Shown piece after piece: positions 48,957 to 59,035 of a stretch of 64,000 nucleotides of DNA (positions are counted from its first letter, which is position 1; each line of letters starts with the position of its first letter). The translations under genes and the position numbers were made by a program. The notes under the pieces are model-generated. The model was not told the DNA's origin. It saw only the letters and a list, made by a program, of their open reading frames with translations, and searched no databases. This DNA is from Pisolithus tinctorius (Eukaryota; Basidiomycota; Agaricomycetes; Boletales; Pisolithaceae): NCBI GenBank assembly GCA_024663395.1, contig JANFAH010000022.1, positions 620,001 to 684,000 of the forward strand, given 5' to 3'.

Positions 48957-49480
48957 TGTCAAGTACGGGGTTTCCAGGTTGAGGCTGGACCGGAGACTGA
49001 AGTGGGTGTGAGGCCAAGGGATTGGAGTCAGGGGTAAAGACAAAGGTACAGATGGGTGGACTGGTTGGACTTAGCGACTGAGGATACAGTGCTATTCCCT
49101 TGCGTGAGTCTCAGTCCGAGTCCGAGGCCGAGACGAGGTTATCAGGGTTAACTTAGTTGATTTCAGACTAAGGAGTACAGGCTGAGTATCTACGAGTTTA
49201 TATACCAGAAGTAACTATAGTACGGAGACTGGTAATGCCGGTCTCACAAGGATTGCTAAGATGATTGGTAAGGCAAGGATTACTAACGTATGACTAAGGT
49301 AGTGGAGACTGGGACAGGTGGACCGGAGACAGGACCAGGCAGGACTTAGCCGAAGTGACAGACACTGCAAAGCAGTGTCTACCGCACTAGACCAACTGGA
49401 GATACGGGATTGGCAAGGCCGAGGCCAGACTGAGTGAGCGCGAGGCCGAGTCTGGCCAGAGTTGAGGCACAACTATGACA
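48957..49480 (-). repeat. F 3' LTR
   Basis: 524 bp, TGTCAAG .. TATGACA; differs from the partner at about 25 positions by eye, mostly C/T and G/A. Confidence 0.93.
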
Positions 49481-49600
49481 GTATCCCCCTCTTAGGGGTT
49501 GAACCCATGAGACCCCTGCGAGAGTGGTAGGCTGAGTTTGAAAAAATGATACTTGTGGCTCGCTAAGCCCTTTGCATCTTTCTTTCTCATCCTAACCATC

Positions 49601-50671
49601 ATGTCTGAACTGAGGCTGTCCACCGCAATTGACAACAATGACAAAGGCCGGGTCGTCATCGATTGGACCCAGGTGTCGGATGATGCCATCCGATATGACA
49701 CTGACGACGAGGAGGAGACGATGAGGGCAAAGGCCAAGGAGAGGAAGAGACGAAAGGTGGCTGAACAAGCCTGGTGGGAGGAACAGGCGCAGCTTGAGAC
49801 CGAAAGGGTGGCGAGGGAGCAGGCCGAAGCCAAGAGGGCAGCACAGGAGAGGGCTGAGGCCGAGGCCGAGGAGAAGAAGGTGTGCAAAGAGGAGGAGAAA
49901 CGGGAGGCCGAGCATAAGCGTAAGGCCGGGGCCGGCAAAGGTGATGAGGCCAGTACTAGTGGTGAGGCCAGGGGTGAAGTGAAACGGGTGGTAATGGACC
50001 CTGGGTGAGTATATTTTTGATCTGGTGCGCGTTTTTCTTCTAACCTCCTTTTCAGCTGTACTTGCTGCGCCCGCGCTCAAGTCATCTGCGAGTTTGTCGT
50101 AGACAGCAACAAGAAGCGCGTCGCCTGCATGCGATGCAATCAGTCGAAAGGTAAATGCTGGTGGCCTGGGGATGGCAAGGAAGCCAAGGCCGGTCCCAAG
50201 ATTAAGGCCGACAAAGGGAAGAAGCGGAAGGCTGACGAAGAGACGCCAGAGCCTGGGCCGAGCCAGAAGAAGCAGGCGAAGATGAGTGCGAGGCCAATCG
50301 AGGTCTTGGATCTCGATGAGACCGAGGCCGGTGGGAGTGGAGTGAAGGAGGCCGGCACGGCTAGATACTCGGGCTTGGAGGGCAAGCTCGAGTGATTGAT
50401 CGAGGCCGTGGGGCTGATTGCCAACAACTTGGCCAGCCTCTTCGAACTTCACGAGACCGTGGTCGAAAACTCAGGCCACATCGCCGACACTCTCGAGTCG
50501 TTACTCGATGAATCGTACCGCTTCGGAATGGCGGTGTCCCCCTCGGAATCGGGCTCATCTGAGCTTGATTCCGAAGAGTTGCATGAGGAGGCCGAGTGGT
50601 TGCAGACACACAGCGAAGATGATGAGGAAGAGTCCGAAGGGGAGGATGAGGCCATGGCCAAGACCGAGTAG
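49601..50671 (+). CDS. Antisense accessory gene of element F: Cys-rich, coiled-coil, acidic protein
   Basis: Two exons, 49601-50004 and 50056-50671, with a 51-bp GTGAGT..TTTCAG intron; together 1,020 in-frame nucleotides. Exon 1 encodes a start MSELRLSTAID and a long charged helix rich in Ala, Glu, Arg (likely coiled coil). Exon 2 begins with a Cys cluster (GCTCCARAQVIC, then VACMRCNQSKGKCWWPG), resembling basidiomycete predicted proteins with the same CxxC arrangement, followed by a Lys-rich stretch and an acidic C-terminus. A single TGA at 50393-50395 stands where Arg is expected. It lies between pol and the 3' LTR, opposite to gag-pol. Role unknown; a nucleic-acid-binding or regulatory function is only a guess. 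Confidence 0.7.
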
Positions 50672-50853
50672 TACCTTAGCATAGTGCTCCTGTTGTTCCT
50701 CCTGCAAAAATCATGTCCGGTGTCCAACGTCCGGTTTCGGTCTTGTATAGTAAGTGAAACAGAAGAAAGGGAAAACAAGGTAAGTAAGAGATCAAAGAAA
50801 GCTAGATACTGATAGAAAACAGAAAAGAAACTGAGGCCGGTTGAGACCAGTCC

Positions 50854-53800
50854 TCATTGGTATGGGCCGGGTTTACCGGGATAGCTGGAGTGAAACTCTT
50901 GGACAAGTTCAGAAGCATTGTCAAGCTCTGTAGCGAGTACCCAAGTGGTGTCTTCATCGGTCCCCTCGTAGCCGGTCCACCGGACTAAGTACTGAAGCCA
51001 ACACTGGCGACGCCGGTCGACCTTAGAGTCGAGGATTTCTGCTACCTTGAACTCTAGGTCACCATCGACTTCGACTGGTGGGGGTGGTGGTTGAGTCCGG
51101 TTCGGGATGGTATTAGGGATGGCCGGCTCGAGCTGGGACACGTGGAAGACCGGGTGGACTGCGCGCATGGAGTCTGGCAGGCGCAGTGTGAATGAATGAG
51201 TACCGGCCTGAGCTATGACTGGGTACGGTCCAAGGTTTTTCTCCGAGAGCTTCTTGGAAGGCTGGGTAGACCAGAAGTATTTGGCTTTGACATATACTTG
51301 GTCACCAACCTTGAAGTCCAGAGCCGGCATGCATTTGGCATCGGCCAGTCCTTGATAGCGCTGCTGTGCTAAGGTCATTTCTTCCCGTAGGTATTGATGC
51401 AGTGAGTCTAAGTCGACTGCATAGTCACGAGCCCGAGTGGAAGTGAGGTCACGCTCCAGGTACACCGAGATGTTAGGGTGGTAGCCCTTATTGGCAAAGA
51501 AGGGTGAAACGCCAGTGGTAGCGCTAGGGGCATTATTATAAGCAAACTCGGCCAAGGGTAATAGGTCGGCCCAGTTGTCCTGTTGGTAGTTACAGTAGAC
51601 TCAGAGGTACTGTTCCAGTGTCTGGTTGGTCCTTTCGGTCTGGCCATCACCCTCAGGGTGATAGCCCGAGGTGAAGTGTAGGTGCATATCTAAGGCCTTG
51701 CCGAGTGACCGGAAGAAGTGTGAGACAAACTCCGAGCCTCGGTCTGAGGTTACATGGGCCGGCACTCCGTGCTTCGAAAAGACATGGAGTAGGAATAACT
51801 TGGCGAGTTCTGGGGCTGTGATAGTGTCATGGGTTGGGATGAATATGGCCTGCTTGGAGAGCCGGTCAACTACTACTAGGATGGCCGTGAAGCCGGTTGA
51901 GGCCAGAAGTTGCTCAATGAAATCCATAGAGATGGAATTCCATGGTTTCTCTGGCACCGGAAGTTGCTTGAGGAGGCTGTATGGCCAATGGCGGGGAACC
52001 TTAGCCCAAGTGCAGGCCATGCAAGACTGGACATAGTCTTTGACGAATGTCCTGAGGCTGGGCCAGGTATACTCACGCCGAATGAGTTCTAAAGTGCAGT
52101 TTTGGCTGAAGTGGCCGGACAGAGGGTGGTCATGCTTAAGGTGCAAGACCCTAAGGCGGAGATCATTTGAGTCCAGCACATAGATCCTTCCATCAAGCCG
52201 AAGGAAGCCGGTGTCATCTACTGACCACCAGGGATCTGATATGTCAGACAGGCGGATTTGTGAGACCGGGTCGTCTGGCAGTGCGGTCAGGATATCATTA
52301 TGAAGCTTCTCTATATCCATCAGTGCAACTGCTCGTAAGACCGGGTACTCGAGGTAGGTTGCGCAAAGGGAGACCGCTAGTTGCTCTTGGGTGAAGACCA
52401 GTCTCAAGTTCTGTGGGTTCACTTGGGCATAGCTGCTATCCCCCTCTTTGGGGTAGGCATCCCATCGTCTAGTTAGGGCGTCGGGCTTAGCCCCGAGCTT
52501 ACCGGGCCTGAACCTGATGATCATATTGAATTGAGACAGGAATTCAGACCAGCGAGCTTGGCGGTGGGTGAGTACTTTGGAGGTAGAGAAGTACTCGAGA
52601 TTCTTGTGGTCGGTAGCAATGTCGACCGGTGAGGCCGAGCCCTCAAGGTAATGGCGCCAGGTCCAGAATGCTTCAAAGATTGCAAGCAGTTCCTTATCGT
52701 GGGTATCATAATTCAATTCCGGGGCCGTCAAGGTCCGAGAGTAGAAAGCGACCAGATGAATCTGGCCGTTGCCGCAAGTAATAGACAGAATGCTGGCGAT
52801 GGCGTAGTCCGATGCATCGGTCTCGATGGTGATAGGGACCCCAGGGATGAAATGAGTTAGGACCAGCGCAGTGGTGAAGGCGGCCTTGAGGTTGTTGAAT
52901 GACCAGCGGCACTCCTCGGAGAAGTTCCAAGGAGCCCCCTTGCGGGTAAGCCGAGTCAGCGGTATGACGATGTCCGAGTAATTAAAGATAGAGTGGCGGT
53001 AGAAATTGGCAAAGCTGAGGAAGGATTGGATGTCCTTGACCTTGCGAGGCTCAGGCCAGTCACAGATGGTCTGGACCTTTTCCTTGGACATTGTGAGGCC
53101 GGCAGGGGAAAGGTGGAATCCGAGGTATTCAACCGAGTCCGAGTGGAACTCGCATTTCTCTGGCTTCGCATAAAGGCCGTGAAGCCAAAGCCAGTGGAGG
53201 ACTTCTCAGACATGCTGCTTGTGAGACTCCTTATCTCCAGAGTAGATTAGGATGTCATCTAAGTAGACGACCATGCAGACATCTAACATATCTGCGAAGA
53301 TAGTGTTGACGAAGCGCTGGAAGGCGGCCGGGGCATTGGTGAGGCCAAAAGGCATCACTAACCACTCGTAGGATCCATACTGAGTCCGGAATGCGGTCTT
53401 CCATTCATCGCCCGGGGCAATCCGGACGAGGTGGTAGGCATGCCGAAGGTCAATTTTAGTATAGATCTTGGCTCAGCTTGGTGAATCCAAGAGGTCGGAG
53501 ATGAGCGGTAGCGGGTATCGGTCCTTCTTAGTGATTTTATTCAGGCCGTGGAAGTCTATGCACAGCCGGAGGGAGCTGTCCTTCTTTTTGACAAAGAGGA
53601 CTGGTGCAGCATAAGGGGAGGAGGTAGGCCGAATGAAACTGGTAGTAAGGTTTTCATCGATGAAGGTCCGGAGAGCTTGCAGCTCAACTGGGGACAGCGA
53701 GTAGATGGTGCCTAATGGCAGGGTTGTCCCTTCTTCGAGCTCTATCTTCAGGTCATACTCCCGGTGTGGTGGGAGTGCCGAGGCCTTGGCCTTGCTGAAT

Positions 53801-54509
53801 ACATCAGCGAAGTCGTGGTACTCTTCCAGTACATTGGGTAAGGCCAGAGGAAGAGAAGCCAAGGCTGATTGGGCTTGAGCTGAGTCCGAGGGGCGGAGCT
53901 GAAGTTGGAACTGGATGGATCCTTCTAGTTTGCAGGCACGCATGAAAGCGGCTGCATTGATTAGGGAAACAAGAGGGGCCTTCAGAGGGGTGCGAGCCGG
54001 GGAGTCGGAGACCGGTACAGATGGCACGAGGCCGGGTTGGTCACTAGGACTGGGGTCAGGAAGGCCGGTGGAGACCAGGCTTACAGGGGGTGTCGACAGG
54101 GTTGGCATTCCTCATGCAGGAGTCCGGAATGTTAGACTGCTCAGTACCCAGTCAATCAACAGATTGTAGCGGGTGAGCCAGTCATGTCCGAAACTATCTT
54201 ACACTCGGAATCCAATGGGGCTAAAAACAGGGTTACCGGTGTGACATCGCCGGACGCGAAGTGAATGTTGACATCTACTGCTTGGGTTATGGTGAAGGTG
54301 GACGTTCCATCGAAAAGCCGGAGTCGGATTGGTGAGACCGAGTAAGGGGTAAATGAACGTTGATTAGCAAATTGATTATCTATGAAACAGTGCGTGGAAC
54401 CGGAGTCCACTAAAGTACGAAGCCAAGGTAAATCTGGGTTTTCTAATGTGACATAGGGGGTTAAAGAGTTCGGACTGGAAAGAGCGGATGCGTTGAGATG
54501 AGCCTCCAA
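50854..54509 (-). pseudogene. F protease, RT, RNase H, integrase and chromodomain
   Basis: Protease LVDSGSTHCFID (about 54.4 kb), reached by a -1 shift from gag. [27 protein letters not shown] at 53254-53265, [15 protein letters not shown]. RNase H: TIETDASDYAIAS. Integrase: zinc finger HDHPLSGHFSQ .. CMACTWAK, core MDFIEQL, VTSDRGSEF, GDGQTERTNQ. C-terminal chromodomain FKVAEILDSKV .. YLVRWTGYEGTDEDTTW (51.0 kb), ending at 50854. Broken by a frameshift near 54.2 kb and TGA at 54112, 53473, 53206 and 51601, each at an expected Arg. Confidence 0.9.
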
Positions 54510-54530
54510 GTTTGCACAACCGGAGTCAAC

Positions 54531-54578
54531 GCAGCTCCCAGATTGTGCGGAGTCCTGGGAGCTGCTACCTATTTTTTT
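54531..54578 (-). promoter_or_regulatory. -1 programmed frameshift signal at the F gag-protease junction
   Basis: On the minus strand gag ends ACA AAA AAA TAG: the canonical heptamer A AAA AAA (54572-54578) directly before the stop. A 6-nt spacer follows, then a perfect 11-bp stem (54555-54565 pairing with 54531-54541) with a 13-nt loop. A -1 shift enters a frame that stays open into the protease. Confidence 0.85.
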
Positions 54579-55945
54579 GTCTCAGGGGTAGAACCCAAGC
54601 CCGAGGCCAGTGTGGCCTCGGTGGTAGCCGCAGTGCGAGCTTTGGCTTTTCTGGCTTTCTTAGGGCATTTGTCAGCAAAATGACCAGACCCTCTGCAGAA
54701 CATGCAGAGGTTTCCGTCTAGGCGACGCTTGTGTTCTTCTGGGGTAAGCTTTCCATCTTTGCTGAGTTTGCCAGGCTCGGGCTTAGATGAATTGCTGTTA
54801 CTATTGTTGCCCGGCTTAGGGGTAGAACCAGAGTTGTTATTGTTGCCAGTCTTGGATTTATCTTGACTGGTCTTAGGCTGGTTGTTATTGCCAGAACCTC
54901 CGGACTTGTTGTTACTAGAGTTGGACGAGCCTTGGTGCTTACTCGCCCACTGGACTTCTTCCTTGCACTCCCAATAGCGCACATCTATCTCCTGGGCGAG
55001 GTGGCGGAGCTCGTGAAGTGTCTGGGGTTTGCCAACTCGACAAACTTCGTCCTTAATCCGGTCTGGGAGTCTGGAGTAGAAGTGGTGGCGCAGCGCACCA
55101 TCTCCGTAGCCTCGGACTTGCGAAGCAAGCCGATTGAAGTCGACTATGTATTTATTGACGCGCTGGCTATCTTTCATGTGCAAGTGGTCGAGTTGACTTT
55201 CGGCGTCAGCAACCGGGTCATGGGGTCCGAAGGTGGTTTGCAATTCTAAGATGAACTCCCTCCAGGAGTCCATCCAGAGAGGCTGGTCATTGGGGTCATC
55301 GAGCCTGAGTAAGTCTGGCTCGAACCACTCTAAGGCCATGCCTTTGAGGTATGACTGGGCGAAGATGACCTTGGCGTGGTCGGTCCTGAAAGCCTGGGGT
55401 CGGTCTTGGAAGTTAAGTTCGCACTGGATGAAGAATGCGCGAAGCTTCTTGGGGTCGGTGCCATCAAAGGTGTCAGGCTCACGTAACTTGGTCCTACTTG
55501 AGGACTCAGGGGTAGTACGGGTGTTGCGAGCCAACAGCTTGATGGCCTTCGCGAGACTGTCGAAGACTGCGACCGCAGGTTCGGTGTCCGGGTCTGGGAA
55601 GTCCAGTTCATCCTCTGGATCATCCTCATCCAGATTATCGTCACCAGGCCCATCATCGCTGGGACCGTTGCCGGGGTCATCATTATCTGGGTTATTATCA
55701 TCATTGTCGCCCGGTCCATCATCACCGGGGTCACCCTCGGGGATGGGAGCAGTGGGACGACGTGGAGTGGGGGTATTGGATGTGTGGGCTGAAAAGCCCC
55801 TGAAAGGACTGACGGGGTCTGGGGAGCACCTAGTGGTGCCCAACGCAGCTAGAGCTGTTTCACGGCGAGCCCCACTGGCTGAAGCGGAGTCGGGATTGGT
55901 GGCAGAGCGGCCACAGGGAGGTTGGAAGCGAGTCTTGGTTGCCAT
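54569..55945 (-). CDS. F gag
   Basis: 458 codons from ATG 55945 (MATKTRFQPP) to TAG 54569. An N-terminal Pro/Asp/Gly-rich acidic stretch is followed by a capsid-like domain (KLREPDTFDGTDPKKLRAFF, FAQSYLKGMALEWFEPDL), an Asn/Ser/Gly-rich linker, and a zinc knuckle CMFCRGSGHFADKC near the end. No interruption; likely the best preserved element gene in the window. The stop is embedded in the frameshift signal. Confidence 0.9.
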   Translation of the reverse strand: MATKTRFQPPCGRSATNPDSASASGARRETALAALGTTRCSPDPVSPFRGFSAHTSNTPTPRRPTAPIPEGDPGDDGPGDNDDNNPDNDDPGNGPSDDGPGDDNLDEDDPEDELDFPDPDTEPAVAVFDSLAKAIKLLARNTRTTPESSSRTKLREPDTFDGTDPKKLRAFFIQCELNFQDRPQAFRTDHAKVIFAQSYLKGMALEWFEPDLLRLDDPNDQPLWMDSWREFILELQTTFGPHDPVADAESQLDHLHMKDSQRVNKYIVDFNRLASQVRGYGDGALRHHFYSRLPDRIKDEVCRVGKPQTLHELRHLAQEIDVRYWECKEEVQWASKHQGSSNSSNNKSGGSGNNNQPKTSQDKSKTGNNNNSGSTPKPGNNSNSNSSKPEPGKLSKDGKLTPEEHKRRLDGNLCMFCRGSGHFADKCPKKARKAKARTAATTEATLASGLGSTPETKK

Positions 55946-55971
55946 GATGTATTAGACCCACACAAGTGGCG

Positions 55972-55981
55972 AGTCTGAAAT
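55972..55981 (-). promoter_or_regulatory. F self-priming PBS
   Basis: The minus strand reads ATTTCAGACT, two bases inside the 5' LTR. The complement AGTCTGAAAT is in the LTR (minus strand of 56187-56196), about 35 bp downstream of TATATAAA (56224-56231), matching the expected transcript start. Confidence 0.7.
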
Positions 55982-55983
55982 AC

Positions 55984-56507
55984 TGTCAAGTACGGGGTTT
56001 CCGGGTTGAGGCTGGACCAGAGACTGAAGTGGGCACAAGGCCGAGGGATCAGAGTCAGGGGTAAAGACGAAGGTACAGATGGGTGGACTGGTTGGACTTA
56101 GCAACTGAGGATACAGTGCTATTCCCTTGCATGAGTCTCAGTCCGAGTCCGAGGCCAAGACGAGGTTATCAGGGTTAACTTAGTTGATTTCAGACTAAGG
56201 AGTACAGGCTGAGTATCTATGAGTTTATATACCAGAAGTAACTATAGTACGGAGACTGGTAATGCCGGTCTTGCAAGGATTGCTAAGATGATTGGTAAGG
56301 CAAGGATTACTAACGTATGACTAAGGTAGTGGAGACCGGGACAGGTGGACCAGAGACAGGACCGGGCAGGACTTAGCCGAAGTGACAGACACTGCAAAGC
56401 AGTGTCTACCACGCTAGACCAACTGGAGATATGGGATTGGCAAGGCCGAGGCCAGACTGAGTGAGCGCGAGGCCGAGTCTGGCCAGAGTCAAGGCATGAC
56501 TATGACA
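55984..56507 (-). repeat. F 5' LTR
   Basis: 524 bp, partner of 48957-49480. Confidence 0.93.
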
Positions 56508-56730
56508 CTTACATTGTTCACAATCATCCTTGTTGCTGGACATGTTCTGAAGGGCATGGGACAAATGCACATCCAAAGGGATATTAGGGGGGACAGCTGG
56601 TAGTGATGTTGAGAAGAGGTATGGTTGCACATAGATACAAACTTACATTGTTCACAATCATCCTCATCATTGGACACACTCTGGAGGCCACGGCGCAGAT
56701 GCGCATCTGAAGTGGTACTGGGGGGGACAG
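56508..56730 (-). repeat. Tandemly duplicated 84-bp exon plus 50-bp intron in gene H
   Basis: Exons 56647-56730 and 56513-56596 are both 84 bp (28 codons), start with a Ser-Val-Pro-Pro segment and end DDCEQ before GTAAGT; the introns are both 50 bp and similar. The preceding exon ends in a related DHCKQ. The unit is thus an intragenic exon duplication that keeps the frame. Confidence 0.8.
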
Positions 56731-57353
56731 CTAGTGGTGATGTTGAGAGGGAATATGGTCGCAAGAGAATACAAACTTACATTGTTTACAATGATCCTCA
56801 TTGTCTGAAGGAGTATTGGAGGGGACAGCTAGCAGCGACACTAAACGATCATCCTCATTGACTATATCCTGCATAGTGATCATGCCTCCACAGAGCTGCT
56901 TGAGGGCAGTACAGCAGTCCAATTTTGTACCATCTTTCAGTGGAACCATCGTCAAGTGAAAGGAATTGAGATACTCTTCTTTGTGCTCCTTTTCTGTCAA
57001 ACCTTGTGAGGGATGCTGTGGACGTGGCTTGTGAGTTGGACATCGAGCTATGCTAGATCTGGCCTCCTGAAAATGAGGGTCAGCAAGCCAAAAAAAAAAA
57101 AGGGACCTAATGCAGCTCTAACCTCAGGACCAGTATCGTGGTTTCTGGTTGGTGCTGCTGGAAGGAGGTTGAGCATGAGCATGGAAGACAGGGTAAATTA
57201 TGCATATGTACTGGGTTTGATGGCACAATGGTGCTTCTTCGCACCTTGCCTGGGTTGGATTTTACCAGGTGATGTTGCAGTACCCTTGATTCTTTTCGAC
57301 CTGTGAACCCCAATGGGGGGGCCAATCTTCGTAGAGGGATCAGAGGGTGACAT

Positions 57354-58259
57354 TTGTGGAGGCACAGTGAGAATCACACAGCAGACACGCAGTCACACAG
57401 TGGGGGAGTTATCTGGAAACACGTAGTCACCTGGTTCCTTGCTGATTCAAATTCAAGCAAGAGTATAAAATCAAATGAAGAGCAAAAAGGAGTGGACATG
57501 GTCAGTGATTCAATGAATGACTGGGGGTAGAAAAAGAGATGAGGAGGAAAGCAAGTTAGTGCCTATTTATGTTTTTTGGCCAAAAGGTGTATGCACCTCT
57601 TTTGAACTGGCACTGGCTTCTTCCTGGCTGACTCATAAAACCTTATGGCCATCAAGGGAAAATGTCAAATGACACAGGGTCAATGGAGTGAATGAACAGC
57701 AATGACACAGGGTTGATGGAATGAAATTTAATAACTGAAAAAAAACATATGAACAAGATTATGAGAAAAGAAAAACTGATGCACTTTGTTAGAAACTCCG
57801 GGCTGATAAGTTAGCTGGTAGAGTGCATGTTTCAAGCTGGAGGGAAGTAATATATGTATATATATATAACAGTCACAGAGCATCTGCTGGCACCTTAACT
57901 TACCCAGATGCAGGTACTACCAGCACCACAGCTACACAAGGGAATGATGACCAAATGATTACATGTTGATGCAAGTGAACAAACTAGTTCAGGGCATGGA
58001 AGCATGGAAGCATGGAAGCATATTTTTGACCCTCTGTTTGGTAAGCAACATCAGTAGACCTGATGAAGACAGATCGTAAAACATATCTATGATAGGAAGG
58101 TATGCTGAAAAGAAACGATGCAGAGACAGAGAGAAACACGTACCACAGATTGTGATGCGAGACAAAGTGTTGTTACCAGTGTAGTTCGAGGAACGGTCAC
58201 ACTGAAGGTTAGTTTTGGCCTCGGTGGTGAACAGCATTGCATGGTAGTTCATAGGCCAG
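57354..58259. other. Noncoding region upstream of gene H
   Basis: Probable promoter region of gene H. It contains an AT-rich microsatellite at about 57848-57867 and a GGAAGCAT triplication near 58.0 kb. No credible gene. Confidence 0.4.
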
Positions 58260-59035
58260 ATCTGATGAACAAGGATAATGATATGATCTACTATATAAAA
58301 TATGTAGGGGAGGTGCATTGGACGGGACAAGTAAACACATACCACTCATTGTATTATGAGACAAAGTGGATAAGATGAGATAAATGTTAGCCAAACAGAA
58401 AATATCAGCACAATGTTCAGGAGAGTAGAAATGGTAAAAGGACTTACCTCTTCTGCATCAATGTAGGCACCACTCCGCTTTAGGATGGCTCTCTCTCTTT
58501 GATATAGTGATACAATCTACTACATACAGTATGTAGAGGAGGTGCGCAGGACAGGGATGACTCGCTCTTTTTGATAATAGTGATACGATCTACTGTATAA
58601 AGTATGTAGAGGAGGCGCATTAGACAGGACGAGTAAATACACACCACTCATTGTAATATGAGATGAAGTGGATAAGATGAGATAAAAGCTAGTCAAACAG
58701 AAAATATCAGTGTGATGTTCAGGAAAATAGAAATAGTAAAAGGACTTATCTCTTCTGCATCAATGTAGGCACCACTCTGCTTTAGGATGGCTCTTTCTCA
58801 TTGTTATAGTGATATGATCTACTATATAATGTATGTAGAGGAGGCGTGTCGGACAGGATGAGTAAACACATACCACTCATTGTAATATGAGATGAAGTGG
58901 ATAAGATGAGAAAAATGCTAGCCAACTGGAAAATATCAGTGAGATGTTCAGGAGAGTAGAAATGGTAAAAGGACTTATCTCTTCTGCATCAATGTAGGCA
59001 TCACTCTGCTTTAGGGCAGTTCTCCCTCTTTGATA
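58260..59035 (-). repeat. Tandem repeat of about 229-302 bp, 3 copies, with exon-like blocks
   Basis: TCTTCTGCATCAATGTAGG recurs near 58449, 58751 and 58980; one unit is longer by an internal duplication of about 73 bp around 58.5-58.6 kb. On the minus strand each unit ends a block reading SGAYIDAEE before GTAAGT or a decayed ATAAGT, and a second block (CAATGAGTG before GTATGT). This looks like duplicated exons of a decayed gene; no full model. Confidence 0.6.

Larger units (their letters stand above)
48957..56507 (-). mobile_element. Ty3/gypsy chromovirus F, full length, in an intron of gene H
   Basis: 7,551 bp with two 524-bp LTRs (48957-49480, 55984-56507) and a perfect 5-bp duplication CTTAC (48952-48956, 56508-56512). 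Gag is intact; protease-RT has one frameshift and pol several TGA codons. The purine tract AAGAGGGGGATAC (minus) abuts the 3' LTR. Unusual: about 1.4 kb between pol and the 3' LTR carries a spliced gene on the + strand. The duplicated CTTAC is the GTAAG of a gene H splice donor. Confidence 0.95.
37333..57353 (-). pseudogene. Gene H: multi-exon gene of a basidiomycete-specific uncharacterised family, interrupted by four insertions
   Basis: Exons (minus): 57245-57353, 57123-57157, 56781-57066, 56647-56730, 56513-56596, 48735-48893, then 48680 down to 48481, continuing at 40924 through the family B LTR to 38749; next 38545-38699, 38257-38437 and 38207 downward, with later exons to about 37333. 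The first seven exons alone give 846 in-frame nucleotides to a TGA at 48592-48594; the same frame continues beyond that stop into EDTVDTEGTADTEDTGE and over the D insertion into LRKCKGKSTC. Later segments (KSLVSIMATTGLTTKAT, ESVWNIHQAWYASTN, VEGIHVFGCVIYSGND, TIVDWPAGVLAVGPDFNVK) match the pattern of a widespread Agaricomycete family of unknown role. Decay: TGA at 48592 and 37447, TAA at 40754-40756. The path between 38.1 and 37.95 kb and the 3' end are uncertain. The protein has acidic, Ser-rich segments; no catalytic motif was recognised. Confidence 0.75.

Noticed and set aside
57806..57850. tRNA-like stretch with an A-box-like word (TTAGCTGGTAGAGTGCATG)
   Set aside because: No B box, no acceptor stem and no cloverleaf partner downstream; at best a remnant of a tRNA-derived element.
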